DNA of 64,000 nucleotides from Mesomycoplasma ovipneumoniae (GCF_024758565.1 NZ_CP079199.1:1017405-1081404); one strand, 5' to 3'. Counted from the stretch's first letter, positions 1-12,175 are shown. Notes: a model not told the origin generated them from the letters alone. Numbers and translations are program-made.

Positions 1-543
1 ACTATTAAAAATGATAAATTCAAAAATGCAACAAGCGTAGTGGCCCATTTTGAAGGTGAAATTGATGGAGCTGATCCAACAAATAATCCTCCTAAAATCA
101 CTCCAGAAGTTAATGGAATCATAAATAATTCAACCGTAATTTTTAACACAGCCGGAAAATTACAATACGACTATAAGTGATCGCTCAAAAAAATTCAAGT
201 TGGCTCTGAAGAAATTTCGCAAGATCAATTCCCTGATGATTTAAAAGGTGACATTTGGTTTGAGAAAAAAATTGCGATAGTTAAACAAGATACTTCGCTT
301 TGAATTGATCCTAAAACTCAACTTTTAAAAAATTGAATAAACACTGATGCAAATGTCGAGTTAAAAGCTGAATTTATGAAAGATGATCAGACAAAAGCGA
401 GAAAAGTTGTGGATACCACTTTTAATACTTCGTTAAATAAATTTCAAGCTGCATTACAAGAGGGCTATAAATTTAATAGAATTTTAATTCAATCTAAAAA
501 TAACTCATTTGCAACAATAAGTTTACCTTATAAACCTTTTTAA
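1..543 (+). CDS. C-terminal part of a hypothetical surface protein (5' end outside window)
   Basis: The frame is open from base 1 to a TAA at 541-543 and gives 180 residues once two in-frame UGA codons are read as Trp. The visible part is hydrophilic, rich in Lys, Asp and Asn, with no membrane segment and no motif I recognise. It resembles the C-terminal regions of mycoplasma surface or lipoproteins, but that is an inference from composition only. It converges on the thioredoxin gene and shares a bidirectional hairpin terminator with it. The N-terminus, which would show a signal peptide or lipobox, lies outside the window. Confidence 0.75.
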
Positions 544-560
544 TATAATTTCTAAAATAC

Positions 561-600
561 AAAAAAAAGCAATTTCTTGAATGAAATTGCTTTTTTTTGT
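561..600. terminator. Bidirectional rho-independent terminator
   Basis: A hairpin with stem AAGCAATTTC / GAAATTGCTT and a short loop is flanked by an A run on the left and a T run on the right. It can therefore end transcription from both converging genes, the surface protein on the plus strand and thioredoxin on the minus strand. Confidence 0.85.
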
Positions 601-630
601 ATTAAAAATAACGAGGATTAAATTAAGATA

Positions 631-960
631 TTAAATTAAATCAAAATGTTTTAATTCTGATTCTAATACATCAGCAGGAACATAACCCTCAAGACGATGA
701 ACAAGTTTGTGATCTTTATAAAATAATGTTGTTGGAGTTCCTTGGATTTGGTTATCACGTGCAAATAAAATATTTTCACGCACGTTAGTTCTAATGATAA
801 CTAGACCATTTACTCCATATTTATCATTCATTTGATCTATTGAAGGCTCATAAAGAACACAAGCTCCGCATCCAGGTTGGTGAAATACGAGAATTGCTGA
901 CTTACTTGTTTGAATTTTTTGATTAATGTCATCAGTTGAGTGAATATCAAAGATTGGCAT
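631..960 (-). CDS. trxA: Thioredoxin
   Basis: A 109-residue thioredoxin-fold protein, the usual length for TrxA. The redox active site is CGAC rather than the common CGPC, in the segment HQPGCGACVLYEP. The cis-proline motif QGTPTTLFYKDH and the C-terminal Gly-Tyr follow at their normal spacing. It would reduce protein disulfides in the cytosol, normally in partnership with thioredoxin reductase, which is not in this window. I place the start at the ATG whose complement is at 958-960 because AAAGGAGA lies just upstream. A start 16 codons further up (1008) is possible but has no ribosome site and adds a non-homologous tail. The Gly-Ala in place of Gly-Pro in the active site is likely to shift its redox potential. 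Confidence 0.9.
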   Translation of the reverse strand: MPIFDIHSTDDINQKIQTSKSAILVFHQPGCGACVLYEPSIDQMNDKYGVNGLVIIRTNVRENILFARDNQIQGTPTTLFYKDHKLVHRLEGYVPADVLESELKHFDLI

Positions 961-1026
961 AATATCTCCTTTTTTTATAAATGATACCACATTATTGCTT
1001 TTTTGCAATATATAAAAAGAAAAAAA

Positions 1027-2466
1027 TTAATAAGACTTTGCAAATAAGACAAATCTAGTAGTTTTTTTGCCGCTAAATATTGAATTACCGCTTTGTGGTA
1101 TGTTAAATATTGAATTTTTTGGCAAAATACAACGAGCTGTTGCGGTAGTTTCATCTTGTATTTGTTTCTCTTTTAATGAACTTTCATTAAAAGGAGCAAT
1201 AACAAATTTCCCTTTTTGTATTTCTGCTTGAAGATCCTCATATGAAGTTACAAAAACTGTATTTTCAATTATGCGTGTTTTAGCTTTTTCAAACAGATTT
1301 TTTTGAATTTCATCAAGAATTTTAGGGCATTTGTCTTTTAATTCATCAAGATTAAAATAAATTTTTTGGCGGTTATCACGCCGAACAAGGCAAATTTGAT
1401 TTTTCTTTACATCATTTGGCCCAATTTCAATTCGAACTGGTGAGCCAGAAACTTCAGACTTATTTATTTTAAAGCCAATTTGGTCATCTGATTCATCTAC
1501 TTGATAGGTAATTTTTCTTTGTTTAAGAATTCTAGCTACTTTTTTTGAAAAAGCTTTTACTTCAGGATGTTTTTTTGCAAAAAATTCAAGAATATCTACC
1601 TTATAAGGGGCAATTTTTGGTGGCAAAACCAAACCACTATCATCGCTATGAACCATTACTAGAGCGCCAATTAGACGGGTTGAAATCCCTCAAGATGTTT
1701 GATACGGTGTCTCAAATTCGTTTTTGTTATTTTTAAACTGAATTCCAAAATTTTTAGCAAAATTTTGGCCTAAAAAATGCGATGTGGCCGATTGAAGCGC
1801 GCGGAAATTTTGCATCATTGACTCGATAGTGTAAGTTGTAACAGCACCGGCAAATTTTTCGCGATTAGTTTTTTTACCAAATATTGTTGGTATAGCAAGA
1901 TAATTTTCTAAAAAGTATTTATAATATTTAGCTATTTTTTTAGTAAAATTTTGAGCCTCTAATTTATCTGAATGAATTGTGTGACCTTCTTGCCAAAGAA
2001 ATTCAGTATTTCGTAAAAATGGATTAGTAGTTTTTTCTCATCTTAAAACTTGAGTTCACTGATTTAATTTTAACGGTAAAATGTTATTTGAAGCAATTTC
2101 ATTTCGAAAATAATCAGCAAAAAGGAGCTCGCTAGTTGGTCTTATATAAATATTTTCGGATAGTTTTTTTTGGCCAACATGAGTAATTGTTAATAATTCT
2201 GGCGCAAAACCTTTAATATGTTGTTTTTCTTTTTCTATAAAACTTTCAGGTATAAGAAGCGGAAAATAAACATTTTTTACACCTTGGGAAGCAAAAAATG
2301 CATCTACTATTTTAGTTATATTAGTTCAAATTGAATAACCAAAAGGTTTAAAGTAAAGCGTTCCTTTAATTGGACCGTAACTCATTAAATTCGCCTGAGT
2401 TATAACGTCAACATATCATTTTGCAAAATCTTCGCTACTTGGCGTTATCTTTTCGGGACGTTTCAT
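1027..2466 (-). CDS. proS: Prolyl-tRNA synthetase
   Basis: 479 residues after reading internal UGA as Trp, the length of the short archaeal/eukaryote-type ProRS found in mycoplasmas, which lacks the editing insertion of the long bacterial type. Class II motifs are visible: motif 2 around [15 protein letters not shown] and [19 protein letters not shown], then the Gly-rich [20 protein letters not shown] region. An anticodon-binding domain and the characteristic C-terminal extension follow, ending in a terminal Tyr. It charges tRNA-Pro with proline. The start ATG (2464-2466) gives an N-terminus [18 protein letters not shown] typical of this family. It lies downstream of the tRNA-Gln/tRNA-Tyr pair on the same strand and may share their promoter. 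Confidence 0.95.
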
Positions 2467-2501
2467 AAAATAAATAATTAAAAAAATGGTGAATTAACAT
2501 T

Positions 2502-2576
2502 TGGCTGCCCCAGTTAGATTCGAACTAACGAATGACGGTACCAAAAACCGTTGCCTTACCGCTTGGCTATGGGGCA
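2502..2576 (-). tRNA. tRNA-Gln (anticodon UUG)
   Basis: The minus strand gives a 75-base cloverleaf with encoded CCA. The acceptor stem pairs TGCCCCA with TGGGGCA. The anticodon arm is ACGGT-TTTTGGT-ACCGT, with UUG at the anticodon positions, and the T loop is TTCGAAT. Confidence 0.95.
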
Positions 2577-2579
2577 AAA

Positions 2580-2663
2580 TGGTGGGGGGTGAGGGATTCG
2601 AACCCCCGAATCCGAAGAAAGTGGGTTACAGCCACCCGCATTTGGCCGCTCTGCAAACCCCCC
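2580..2663 (-). tRNA. tRNA-Tyr (anticodon GUA)
   Basis: The minus strand gives an 84-base cloverleaf including CCA. It has acceptor stem GGGGGGT/ACCCCCC, anticodon loop CTGTAAC with GUA, a long variable arm as expected for bacterial tRNA-Tyr, and T loop TTCGAAT. It is transcribed just before tRNA-Gln, with a gap of only 3 bases. Confidence 0.95.
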
Positions 2664-2682
2664 GGTGCATTGCAGCTTTTTA

Positions 2683-2688
2683 ATTATA
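2683..2688 (-). promoter_or_regulatory. -10 box of the tRNA-Tyr/tRNA-Gln(/proS) unit
   Basis: The minus strand reads TGTTATAAT, a perfect TATAAT, ending about 20 bases before the first base of tRNA-Tyr. No clear -35 is seen, which is common in mycoplasma promoters. Confidence 0.6.
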
Positions 2689-2740
2689 ACATATTTTTTT
2701 TGATTTGATAATTTTTTTTAATTTTTTTTTTTTTTTTAGA

Positions 2741-4123
2741 CTAGCGATATTTGGCAACATCCTCAGTTACTATATGGAAAACATCATTTACTAGTTTTTC
2801 TTGCTCTTCAATTGGAAGATTTGGGTCTATTTTAATTTGTTTATAAGCAAAAATAAATGAAGGATGTAAAAAATTACCTAATGGACGTCCAATTTTGTAC
2901 AATTCAATCCATTTATCTTTTAATTTTTTAGCAAGCCTTTCATCATCATGTCTTATTTTATATTCATTTGCCAATTTTTGATAAGTCAAAATTTTAAAAA
3001 TAGCAAAGGTAAATCAAAAGTTTTTGACAAATTCAGACCACTTAATAAGGATAAAAAATCCTAGGCCAAAAAAGTAGCTTAGTGCTGGAAACCAAAAAAC
3101 ATAATATAAAATTTGACTATAAGGATTTAGTTGCGCTAAATTTTGACCAATTATTTCAGAATTAACATTTAAAACTATCAATTTATGACTAAAAAGCGGG
3201 CTAAGTAAAAACACTAATCTTACAATATAATTTAATAGTAAAAAAATCGAATCGGCAATATAATAAAAAATTAATTTTCTTGGCCTTTTGCGGTTTTTTA
3301 AATTATTAAAATAAACCAAAGTTTGAATAATTACTAAAAATAGAACAAATGATCCAACAAATGCTAAATACTGTCAGAATTGAAAATTACTAATTCCGGC
3401 AAAAAATAATCAAAAAATAAGCATTAACATCGAAACTAGCAAGGTTGAAATTGAATAATAAATTGACTTAGCAGTAAAAGAGATATTATTTCAAAGTTTT
3501 TCGACAGGATTTATTTTAGTTTTGGTTCTTTTTTCATGCTTTTGAAAAATATCTGAATTAAGCTGGTAAAAACTTGAAGTTCAAGCCGAATGCTTTTCAC
3601 GATATTGCATTTTTTTATTTAAATCGCTAATTTCAGCTACAGATCTTGAATCAGACAGGAAGTAAAAAAACTGATTTTCATCATCATGCAAAAGTCATGA
3701 AAAATTAATTTGGTTAGATTTTTTTGATTTTGTAACTTTTTGAAGTAAATTTTTTGACTCCTTTTTTTGCTCTTGGGTTGTTTCTAAATTTTGCTGTGAT
3801 TTTAGATAATTAGGCTGATAACTAACGTATTTTTCCGATTGATGATCATATTGAGGGCTATTTTGGGCCTGAATTTCGATATCTTTTGGATCTACAAATT
3901 TCTGACTATCATCTCCTTGAAATGGATTAGTGGTGTTATTTTTTAAATCTTGACTATAATTGGGTTTTTGAAAATTACCATAATGTTGATATTTGCGATC
4001 ACGGGAAGCAAAATTCGAATTATGAGATTTGTTAGTGCTGTAATTTTTTGAATTATAAAAATTAGACTGATTTTGGTCGTTTATTTTTTGATTATTTTTT
4101 TCTTGGTCGTGATTTTGATTCAT
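2741..4123 (-). CDS. Multi-pass membrane protein with a long Gln/Asn-rich N-terminus, function unknown
   Basis: One frame is continuous from the ATG at 4121-4123 to the stop at 2741-2743 when UGA is read as Trp, giving 460 residues. Residues 1 to about 145 are polar and low in complexity, dominated by Asn, Gln, Ser, Lys and Tyr, and are probably disordered and cytoplasmic. The rest holds about five hydrophobic segments, including LLVSMLMLIFWLFFAGI, FVGSFVLFLVIIQTLVYF and VLFPALSYFFGLGFFILI-like stretches, followed by a charged C-terminal helix of about 80 residues. The start has an upstream AGGAG (CTCCTG on the plus strand at 4131). I do not recognise the family. It lies alone between the tRNA genes and the mraZ cluster. 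Confidence 0.75.
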
Positions 4124-4779
4124 TAAATTCTCCTGTGTAACTATTTAACCTATTTATTTTACAAATTTAATTTAAATCTAAAAAAGTTAATTTAATATTA
4201 GCACCTTTTTCAATTTCTTCATTAAATTTTACCAATTTATAACTAATATTAATTATTTTTTTCTATTTAATTAAATATGATAAAAAAACGCATGTTTTTA
4301 ATGATTCGGTATTTTTATTATTATAAAAACTTGTATTAATAAAATTAGAAATTTTACAATACAAAACTCAGGCATCAAAAACAACACTAATTATATAATA
4401 TATAATAAGCAAAATAGTTAAGCTTAATTTTCTTCATTTGAATTCGGTAAAATTGCATTTTTTTGAAGAAACTGTAATTTAATTTAAATTTTTAAAAATA
4501 GATCATTATTTTAAAAATTTTTTCAAAATATCAATTTTTTTTAAGAATTAACCTCAATAACTGAAATAATTTCTAAAATCAACATAAAAATACCTTTTTT
4601 AACCCAAAAAAATGAACTTTTGATCATAAAAGTTCTATATTTTTAAATTTTTTGTTGATTTTAATAAAAATTACTCCCACTTCACTCCACTAATAAAATC
4701 CAAAAAATTTAAAAAATACCCCCTAAAATCTGTCATTTTTCTCAAATAAAAAACGAGAAATAAAAAAAATTAATTTTTT
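4124..4779. other. AT-rich intergenic region without a convincing gene
   Basis: About 650 bases with no open frame of note on either strand. The only structured element I see is a perfect 8-bp inverted repeat, GAACTTTT/AAAAGTTC at 4614-4635 with a 6-base loop, followed by a T-rich stretch, which may be a weak terminator or a binding site. The right end leads into the mraZ promoter. Confidence 0.5.
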
Positions 4780-4826
4780 TTGCTTTGAAATGGGTTTTAG
4801 TGTATAATTGTGGTTGACAGTGGAGA
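4780..4826 (+). promoter_or_regulatory. mraZ promoter with overlapping MraZ operator repeats
   Basis: TTGCTT (4780-4785) and a perfect TATAAT (4803-4808) are separated by 17 bases. Superimposed are four TGG/TGT triplets at exactly 4791, 4801, 4811 and 4821, a strict 10-bp direct repeat. MraZ is known to bind tandem TGGG-type or GTG-type repeats of 10-bp period in its own promoter, so this is very probably the autoregulatory operator of the division cluster. GGAGA at 4822-4826 also serves as the mraZ ribosome site. Confidence 0.75.
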
Positions 4827-4832
4827 TAAAAA

Positions 4833-5273
4833 ATGTTTGGAACTGTTTTCAGAATATTAGATGAAAAAAATAGAATTGTGCTACCTCCTGCTTTTCGTGA
4901 TGAACTTGAAGGTGACTTCTATATTTCAGCTAATTTGGAAAAAATTCTCGAGATCAGAAGCCAAACCGAATTTGATATTATTGCCCAAAAAATTGGAAAA
5001 GCAAACTCATTAGATCCACGACTTCGTGATTTTGCAAGATATTTTTTTGGAAATACCGTCAAAGTTTCTGTCGATAAGCAAGGTAGATTTTTAATTCCCA
5101 AAAATTTACTTGACTTGGCCGCTGTCAAAAAAAGAATCTATTTATTAGGGGTTAATAACAAAATTGAAATTTGGCCTGAAGAAAGATACGATCAATTTTT
5201 TGCAAAGTTTTCTGACAGTGATGTCACCGCTGATTTAGAAAAAGAATTGCTAAAATCGGGAGTTGAATTATAA
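4833..5273 (+). CDS. mraZ: Transcriptional regulator MraZ
   Basis: 146 residues, the normal size. The two tandem swapped-hairpin AbrB-like repeats are visible: N-terminal [16 protein letters not shown] and C-terminal [17 protein letters not shown]. The family signature [14 protein letters not shown] lies between them. MraZ forms a ring-shaped oligomer that binds repeats upstream of the division and cell-wall cluster and controls it. Here it heads the cluster, 1 base ahead of rsmH, and its own promoter carries 10-bp periodic repeats that fit its known binding mode. The ATG is preceded by GGAGA at suitable spacing. Confidence 0.95.
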   Translation: MFGTVFRILDEKNRIVLPPAFRDELEGDFYISANLEKILEIRSQTEFDIIAQKIGKANSLDPRLRDFARYFFGNTVKVSVDKQGRFLIPKNLLDLAAVKKRIYLLGVNNKIEIWPEERYDQFFAKFSDSDVTADLEKELLKSGVEL

Positions 5274-5274
5274 A

Positions 5275-6165
5275 ATGCACATTCCAGTTTTGTTAGAAGA
5301 AGTTATCTTAGCTCTTGAAATTAATCCCGAAGGATTTTATGTTGATTTAACTTTAGGGCGTGGCGGACATTCCAAGGCGATTCTTGAAAAATTAACAACG
5401 GGAAAACTGATTGTTTTTGATAAAGATATCCAAGCCATAGACGAAACTAAATCTAAATTAACTGCAATTAGTCAAAATGTTGATTTTATTTGTTCAGATT
5501 TTGTAAACTTTGATTATCACTTAGAAAAATTGGGAATTGATTATATAGATGGGTTTATTGTTGATTTAGGTGTTTCTTCACCTCAAATTGATAATCCTGA
5601 GCGTGGCTTTTCTTACTCTAAAGATGGCAATTTAGATATGAGAATGGACACAAGTCAATCTCTTGATGCTTCTTGAGTTTTAAATCAATATTCTGAAGAA
5701 AAACTAACTCAGATTTTTTACAAATACGGACAAGTAAAATTTGCGCGGCAAATTGCAAAAGCAATCATTGAAAATAGACCTTTGAAAACTACTTTTGATC
5801 TTACTAAAATTGTCAAAAAAGTTATTCCAGCACTGGCGTTATCTAAAAAAAACTTTGTCAAAAATGTTTTCCAGGCTGTGCGAATTGAAGTAAATAATGA
5901 ACTTGAATCTCTGCAAATGTTGTTAAAAAAGTTACCAAAATTCTTAAAGCACGGTTCAAAAGTTTTAATTATTAGCTTCCATTCGCTAGAGGATCGAATT
6001 GTCAAAGATGCATTTTTAAATTTAGTTAACAAGTCTAAGCAAGATTTTTTTAAAAAAGGTGATCCAGAATTCTCAACGAAAGTTTTTCGACCATCACCAA
6101 AAGAAGTTTTGCTAAATCCAAGAGCAAAATCAGCTAAATTACGAGTTTTAATTAAAAATTCATAA
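5275..6165 (+). CDS. rsmH: 16S rRNA (cytosine(1402)-N4)-methyltransferase RsmH
   Basis: 296 residues with one UGA Trp at 5674. The SAM-binding motif is [16 protein letters not shown] near residue 25. The family blocks [22 protein letters not shown] and [16 protein letters not shown] are all present, and it ends with the usual [10 protein letters not shown]. It N4-methylates C1402 in the ribosomal P site. The ATG at 5275 lies 1 base after the mraZ stop, so translation is probably coupled. A TTG at 5263 would overlap mraZ and is not needed. It keeps the conserved mraZ-mraW(rsmH)-ftsZ order of mycoplasmas. Confidence 0.95.
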
Positions 6166-6198
6166 AAAAAGAAAAATTGAAAAATAGGTAAAAATACT

Positions 6199-7179
6199 AT
6201 GGAAAGATGTAGTAAAATTATGCTAATGGGATTAGGTGATTTTGGATCTAAAATTGTTCAAAGTCTCAATTTAGATCAAGCTAACTTTCCAAAATTTTTT
6301 ATAAATTCACGAGATGAATATTCTAATTTCAATTTTAGCGATCAAAATTCACTAATTCTTAGTCAATCAAATTTTGGATATGACTGGAAAAAAGCAAACC
6401 AAGCAGTGAAAGATAAAAGTTTAGAAATTCAATCTATTCTTGCTGGGGTCAAAATTCTCTTTTTGATTGTCGGATTAGGCGGATCAACTGGATCAGGAGC
6501 GGTTTTAGAAGTAGCTGAAATTGCTCAAAAAATGAATATAATTATAATAGTTTTAGCAACAAATCCTTCTGAAAATGAGTCAAAATTTAGACGCGAAACA
6601 AGTTTTGACGTGCTTCAAAATTTGAAAAAAATTGTTGATTCATTAATTTTAATTTCACCAGAAGAAATAAGTTCAACATTTCCGAGTCTTATAGTTGAAA
6701 ATGTTCTTCAATTAATAGCAGTGACTATTCAAAAGAAAATTTCAATTCTAACAAAAGCTATTTGTCAACAAAATGCATTAATTCATGTTAACAGTTCAAT
6801 CATCGAGTCAATTTTATCCAACAATAATTTTGTTTTTGTCGGATATGCAAGTGCAATTGGTTCAAATAGGGCAATAGTTGCAACTGAAAATGCCTTTAAA
6901 AACCATTTTGTCGAATTTGATCTCTCATCTTCCGAGGAAATGTTAATAACAATTAGTGCTAACAATTCAATTTTACAAACCGAAATTAACGATGTTCTTA
7001 ACACAATTAGAAAAAATTTCAAACCAGACTTAAAATTTTCTTATGGCGTGTATACAAACACAAAATTAGATAAACAAATTGAAATTGGTATAATTGCAAG
7101 TCAGAAAAAGCATAGTTATGAAAGCAAAAAAGCAGCAAAATTAAATCTTGCCTTCGATAACAAATTTAGTATTTTCTAA
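6199..7179 (+). CDS. ftsZ: Divergent cell division protein FtsZ
   Basis: 326 residues, shorter than typical FtsZ (about 350-400). The N-terminus KIMLMGLGDFGSKIVQSL corresponds to the first nucleotide-binding loop. The tubulin signature is VGLGGSTGSGAVLEVAEIA (near residue 93), a departure from the consensus GGGTGTGAAP. The later Asn/Asp contact region is poorly conserved, and the usual C-terminal peptide that binds FtsA/ZipA is not evident. It would be the GTP-dependent tubulin homologue of the division ring. The position right after rsmH supports the identity, and no ftsA follows. The sequence drift is consistent with relaxed constraint on FtsZ in wall-less cells, which is an inference. A hairpin terminator follows. 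Confidence 0.85.
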   Translation: MERCSKIMLMGLGDFGSKIVQSLNLDQANFPKFFINSRDEYSNFNFSDQNSLILSQSNFGYDWKKANQAVKDKSLEIQSILAGVKILFLIVGLGGSTGSGAVLEVAEIAQKMNIIIIVLATNPSENESKFRRETSFDVLQNLKKIVDSLILISPEEISSTFPSLIVENVLQLIAVTIQKKISILTKAICQQNALIHVNSSIIESILSNNNFVFVGYASAIGSNRAIVATENAFKNHFVEFDLSSSEEMLITISANNSILQTEINDVLNTIRKNFKPDLKFSYGVYTNTKLDKQIEIGIIASQKKHSYESKKAAKLNLAFDNKFSIF

Positions 7180-7216
7180 GCAAATTAGTTTTGATTTAAC
7201 TTTTATTAAAGCTTAT

Positions 7217-7282
7217 AAAACACCTTTAAAAATTATAAAATTTTAGTACGCAAACAAAATTTTATAACAAAAAGGTGTTTTT
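7217..7282 (+). terminator. Terminator of the mraZ-rsmH-ftsZ operon
   Basis: A long inverted repeat pairs AAAACACCTTT (7217-7227) with AAAGGTGTTTT (7271-7281), with an inner AAAATTTT/AAAATTTT pairing. A T-rich run follows. Confidence 0.75.
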
Positions 7283-7334
7283 GTATTATTTTTTTTAAAA
7301 AATTTTTTTTGTGGGCAAATCGACGGAAATATAG

Positions 7335-7340
7335 TATAAT
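7335..7340 (+). promoter_or_regulatory. -10 box upstream of pncB
   Basis: A perfect TATAAT about 40 bases before the pncB start. The leader that would follow has no Shine-Dalgarno-like sequence before the ATG, so translation initiation there may be SD-independent. Confidence 0.55.
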
Positions 7341-7380
7341 AATATTGTAGTTTTACTATTATTTTATCAACTCAATTATT

Positions 7381-8377
7381 ATGTCAAAATTCAATAAATA
7401 TATATCTGACTATTTTCTTGATAGTCAAAAAATACTTGCAAAATTTAATCCGAAAAATATTGTTATTTTACAGTTTTTCCAACGTAGAGATTTTGCCGTT
7501 ATTGGCGGAATGGATGAAGTTTTAAAATTTTTAGTAGATAATACTGATTATAAAAAATATAAAATTCGTTATTTACAAGATGGAACTCGTGTAAAAAAAC
7601 GTGAAATAGTTCTTGAATTAGAGGGTCCTTTACATCTTTTTGGTCATGTTGAAGGAATTATTGATGGAATTTTAAGCCGCTCAACTTCAATAGCAACAAA
7701 TGCTTTTTTATGCAAAAAAGCAGCAAATGATAAAGAAATAATCTTTATGGCCGATCGTTCTGATCACTATTTGATGCACCAAATTGACGGAAAAGCAGCA
7801 AAAATAGGTGGTATTTCGATATTTAGCAATTTAGCTCAATCAGGAAAAAGTGCTACTAAAAATTTTGGCTCAATGCCTCACTCTTTAATTCAAAATTTTG
7901 ACGGTGATCTTATTAAAACTTCTCAAGCTTACCGTAAAATTTTCCCAGACCAACCACTGGTAGCATTAGTAGATTTTAACAACAATGTAATTGAAGAATC
8001 CTTAGCTGTTTTGGCTGAATTTGGTGAAAATTTAGCCGGAGTTAGAATTGATACTTCTTCAAATATTGCCGATCAAATGTTCGAAGATCCTAAAAAAGAC
8101 GAATTTGGAATTAATGCAAAATTAATAAAAAAACTACGTGAAGAGCTAGATAAAAATAACGGTCAACACGTAAAAATTATCGCCTCATCAGGATTAAATC
8201 CTATGAAAATTAGAGAATTAGAAGAACAAAACGCCCCTGTAGATTTATACGGTGTTGGTGAATATATGCTTCAAATTCGAAATCATTTTAGCGCCGATGC
8301 AACAGTGTTAAATGGCAAAAAATTAGCTAAATTTGGTCGTTTTTATCGTAAAAATCCAAAATTAATAACTTTTGAAT

Positions 8378-8388
<11 letters not shown>
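7381..8388 (+). CDS. pncB: Nicotinate phosphoribosyltransferase
   Basis: 335 residues, in the range of the shorter mycoplasma and archaeal-type NAPRTases. Family features include the N-terminal LQFFQRRDFAVIGGMDE, the GILSRSTSIATNA block, and SMPHSLIQNFDGDLIKT with the conserved His. VALVDFNNN and the phosphate-binding ASSGLNPMKIRELE with YGVGEYM follow near the end. It converts nicotinate plus PRPP to nicotinate mononucleotide, the entry step of NAD salvage. It overlaps the following methyltransferase gene by 11 bases, and that gene overlaps metG by 8, so the three form one tightly packed operon. No ribosome site precedes the ATG. Confidence 0.9.
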
Positions 8389-10682
<2,294 letters not shown>

Positions 10683-10693
10683 TAACCAAATTT

Positions 10694-11542
10694 TCAGCGA
10701 AAATTATGTTTATCGTTTAAAAATTGAATTAATGGCACTATGTTTATCAAAAAAAGTGAATAAATTGGAAATGAAATTGTTGATTTTAAAATTATTGGTG
10801 TTAAATAAAAGAAAAAATATTCTTCAATAAGTCTATCTCTTCCGGTTCGATTCAAGAAACGATTATAATATTGCACAAATGCAAACGGATGCCATAATCA
10901 ACGAAAAACGACAAAGCAAAAACTAAGCACAAAAAGCGTTATTAAAGCATTTTTAAATTTCTGAGTCGGTTTTTTTCAATATAAAATTATTAGGAATGTT
11001 GTAAATGCTAATAAAATAACTCCAAAAATCCCTATTAATAAAAGAACTAGATTTTTACTAAAAAACCTTCTTCAACCTTTTGCGACTTTTTGAATTTCAG
11101 ACTCACTTGTAAAAAAATAAAAAATAAACACTGAAAAAGTTATTAGATAAGTTAAAATTAACATAAAAATTAATACTTTTTTATTTTTACTTGCAAAATT
11201 AAAAGCCAACGAGGAAAAAATTGCAACTAAAATCGGGATAATTCCATATTCTGGGGTTCAGAAAAAAATGCGACTTGTAAGCAAAAGTTTTCCAAAATCA
11301 AATGTAAAAGCAACTATCGCGCCTTTGAACCAACTTAAAATTATTCCTATCAAAACGTAAAATGGAAGTTCAAATGCTAAGTTAAATCTACTTGGAAGAC
11401 TAGTTTTAATTATAAAAGCAATAATTAAAAACATTGCCATTAAATATCCTGAAATTACGAGTTCAAAGCTTGTAAATCGAAATATTTTATGGTTCGCTCT
11501 AAAAAATTGTTTAATATTTGTTCTAAATGTTGTTAAATTCAT
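10694..11542 (-). CDS. Multi-pass membrane protein resembling an ECF transporter substrate-binding (S) component
   Basis: 282 residues in one frame with several UGA Trp codons. About seven hydrophobic segments are visible, including FELVISGYLMAMFLIIAFII near residue 28, ELPFYVLIGIILSWFKGAI near 57, and segments near 95, 120, 150, 185 and 255. The pattern 'LPFYVLIGII..FKGAIVAFTFDFGKLL' followed by 'Y.IIPILVA' resembles S components of energy-coupling factor vitamin transporters, where a Gly-rich membrane loop contacts the T component. I cannot assign a substrate. The C-terminal part is longer than in most S proteins, so another membrane family is possible. It faces the DUF402 gene divergently. 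Confidence 0.6.
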
Positions 11543-11556
11543 TGTTTTAATGGTAA

Positions 11557-11590
11557 ATTATAATAAAAATTTAGTATAAAATATTATAAT
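11557..11590. promoter_or_regulatory. Divergent -10 boxes between the membrane protein and DUF402 genes
   Basis: A minus-strand TATAAT occupies 11557-11562 and lies only 14 bases before the ATG at 11542, implying a very short 5' leader. A plus-strand TATAAT occupies 11585-11590, 27 bases before the ATG at 11618. Both are perfect matches. Confidence 0.55.
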
Positions 11591-11617
11591 TTAAAAATAA
11601 AAAAAGGATTAAAAAAA

Positions 11618-12175
11618 ATGATAGAAAAAAACTCGTTTCAAGAACTTTATCCAGAAAGAATAATTAACATTCAAGCCTATAAATATAATGGCTTTTTGTA
11701 TCGCCAATGATCAAATGCAAGAGTAATTTCAAATTCACTTACTCATGTTGTTGTTAGTTTAAATGGCAGCATTGTGAAAAAATACGGGACAAAATCATGA
11801 CGTTTTTCTGAACCGACTATTTTTGTTTTTCCAAAAAAAACAATGCATAATGCAATTATTACTTTTAAACCGGGTCAACATTTTAGTTATCATTACTATA
11901 TAAATTTAGCTTCAGATTTTATTTTTGAAGAAAATACTATCAAATTTGTTGATTTTGATATCGATATTAAAATTTATAATAAAAAAAGTTTTGATATTGT
12001 TGATCGCGAAGAATTCCTTGAAAATAAGGAAATTATGAATTATCCTGCAAAATTAGAAGGAATACTTTCAAACGAAATTAGTAAAATATTTCTACTATTT
12101 TTGCAAAAAAAATCATTCTTTAGTAACGAGTATCTTCAAGTTTTTATTGATCTGTGTCAACGGCAAAAATGTTGA
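11618..12175 (+). CDS. DUF402 family protein (nucleoside phosphatase-like)
   Basis: 185 residues with two UGA Trp codons. The order of conserved blocks matches DUF402: a basic N-terminal strand with WSNARVISNS, then YGTKSWRFSEPTIFVFP, then HFSYHYYINLASDFIFEEN and the acidic FVDFDIDIKIYNKKSFDIVD. Firmicute members hydrolyse nucleoside tri- and diphosphates or fluoro-organophosphates with Mg2+ and Asp/Glu ligands, and the DFDIDIKIY segment probably supplies metal ligands. AAAGGA lies upstream of the ATG. Its 3' end overlaps the 3' end of rnc on the other strand by 32 bases. The function in mycoplasma is not known to me. Confidence 0.75.

Noticed and set aside
2501..2683. ORF of 60 codons on the plus strand
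   Set aside because: It is the antisense of the tRNA-Gln and tRNA-Tyr genes.
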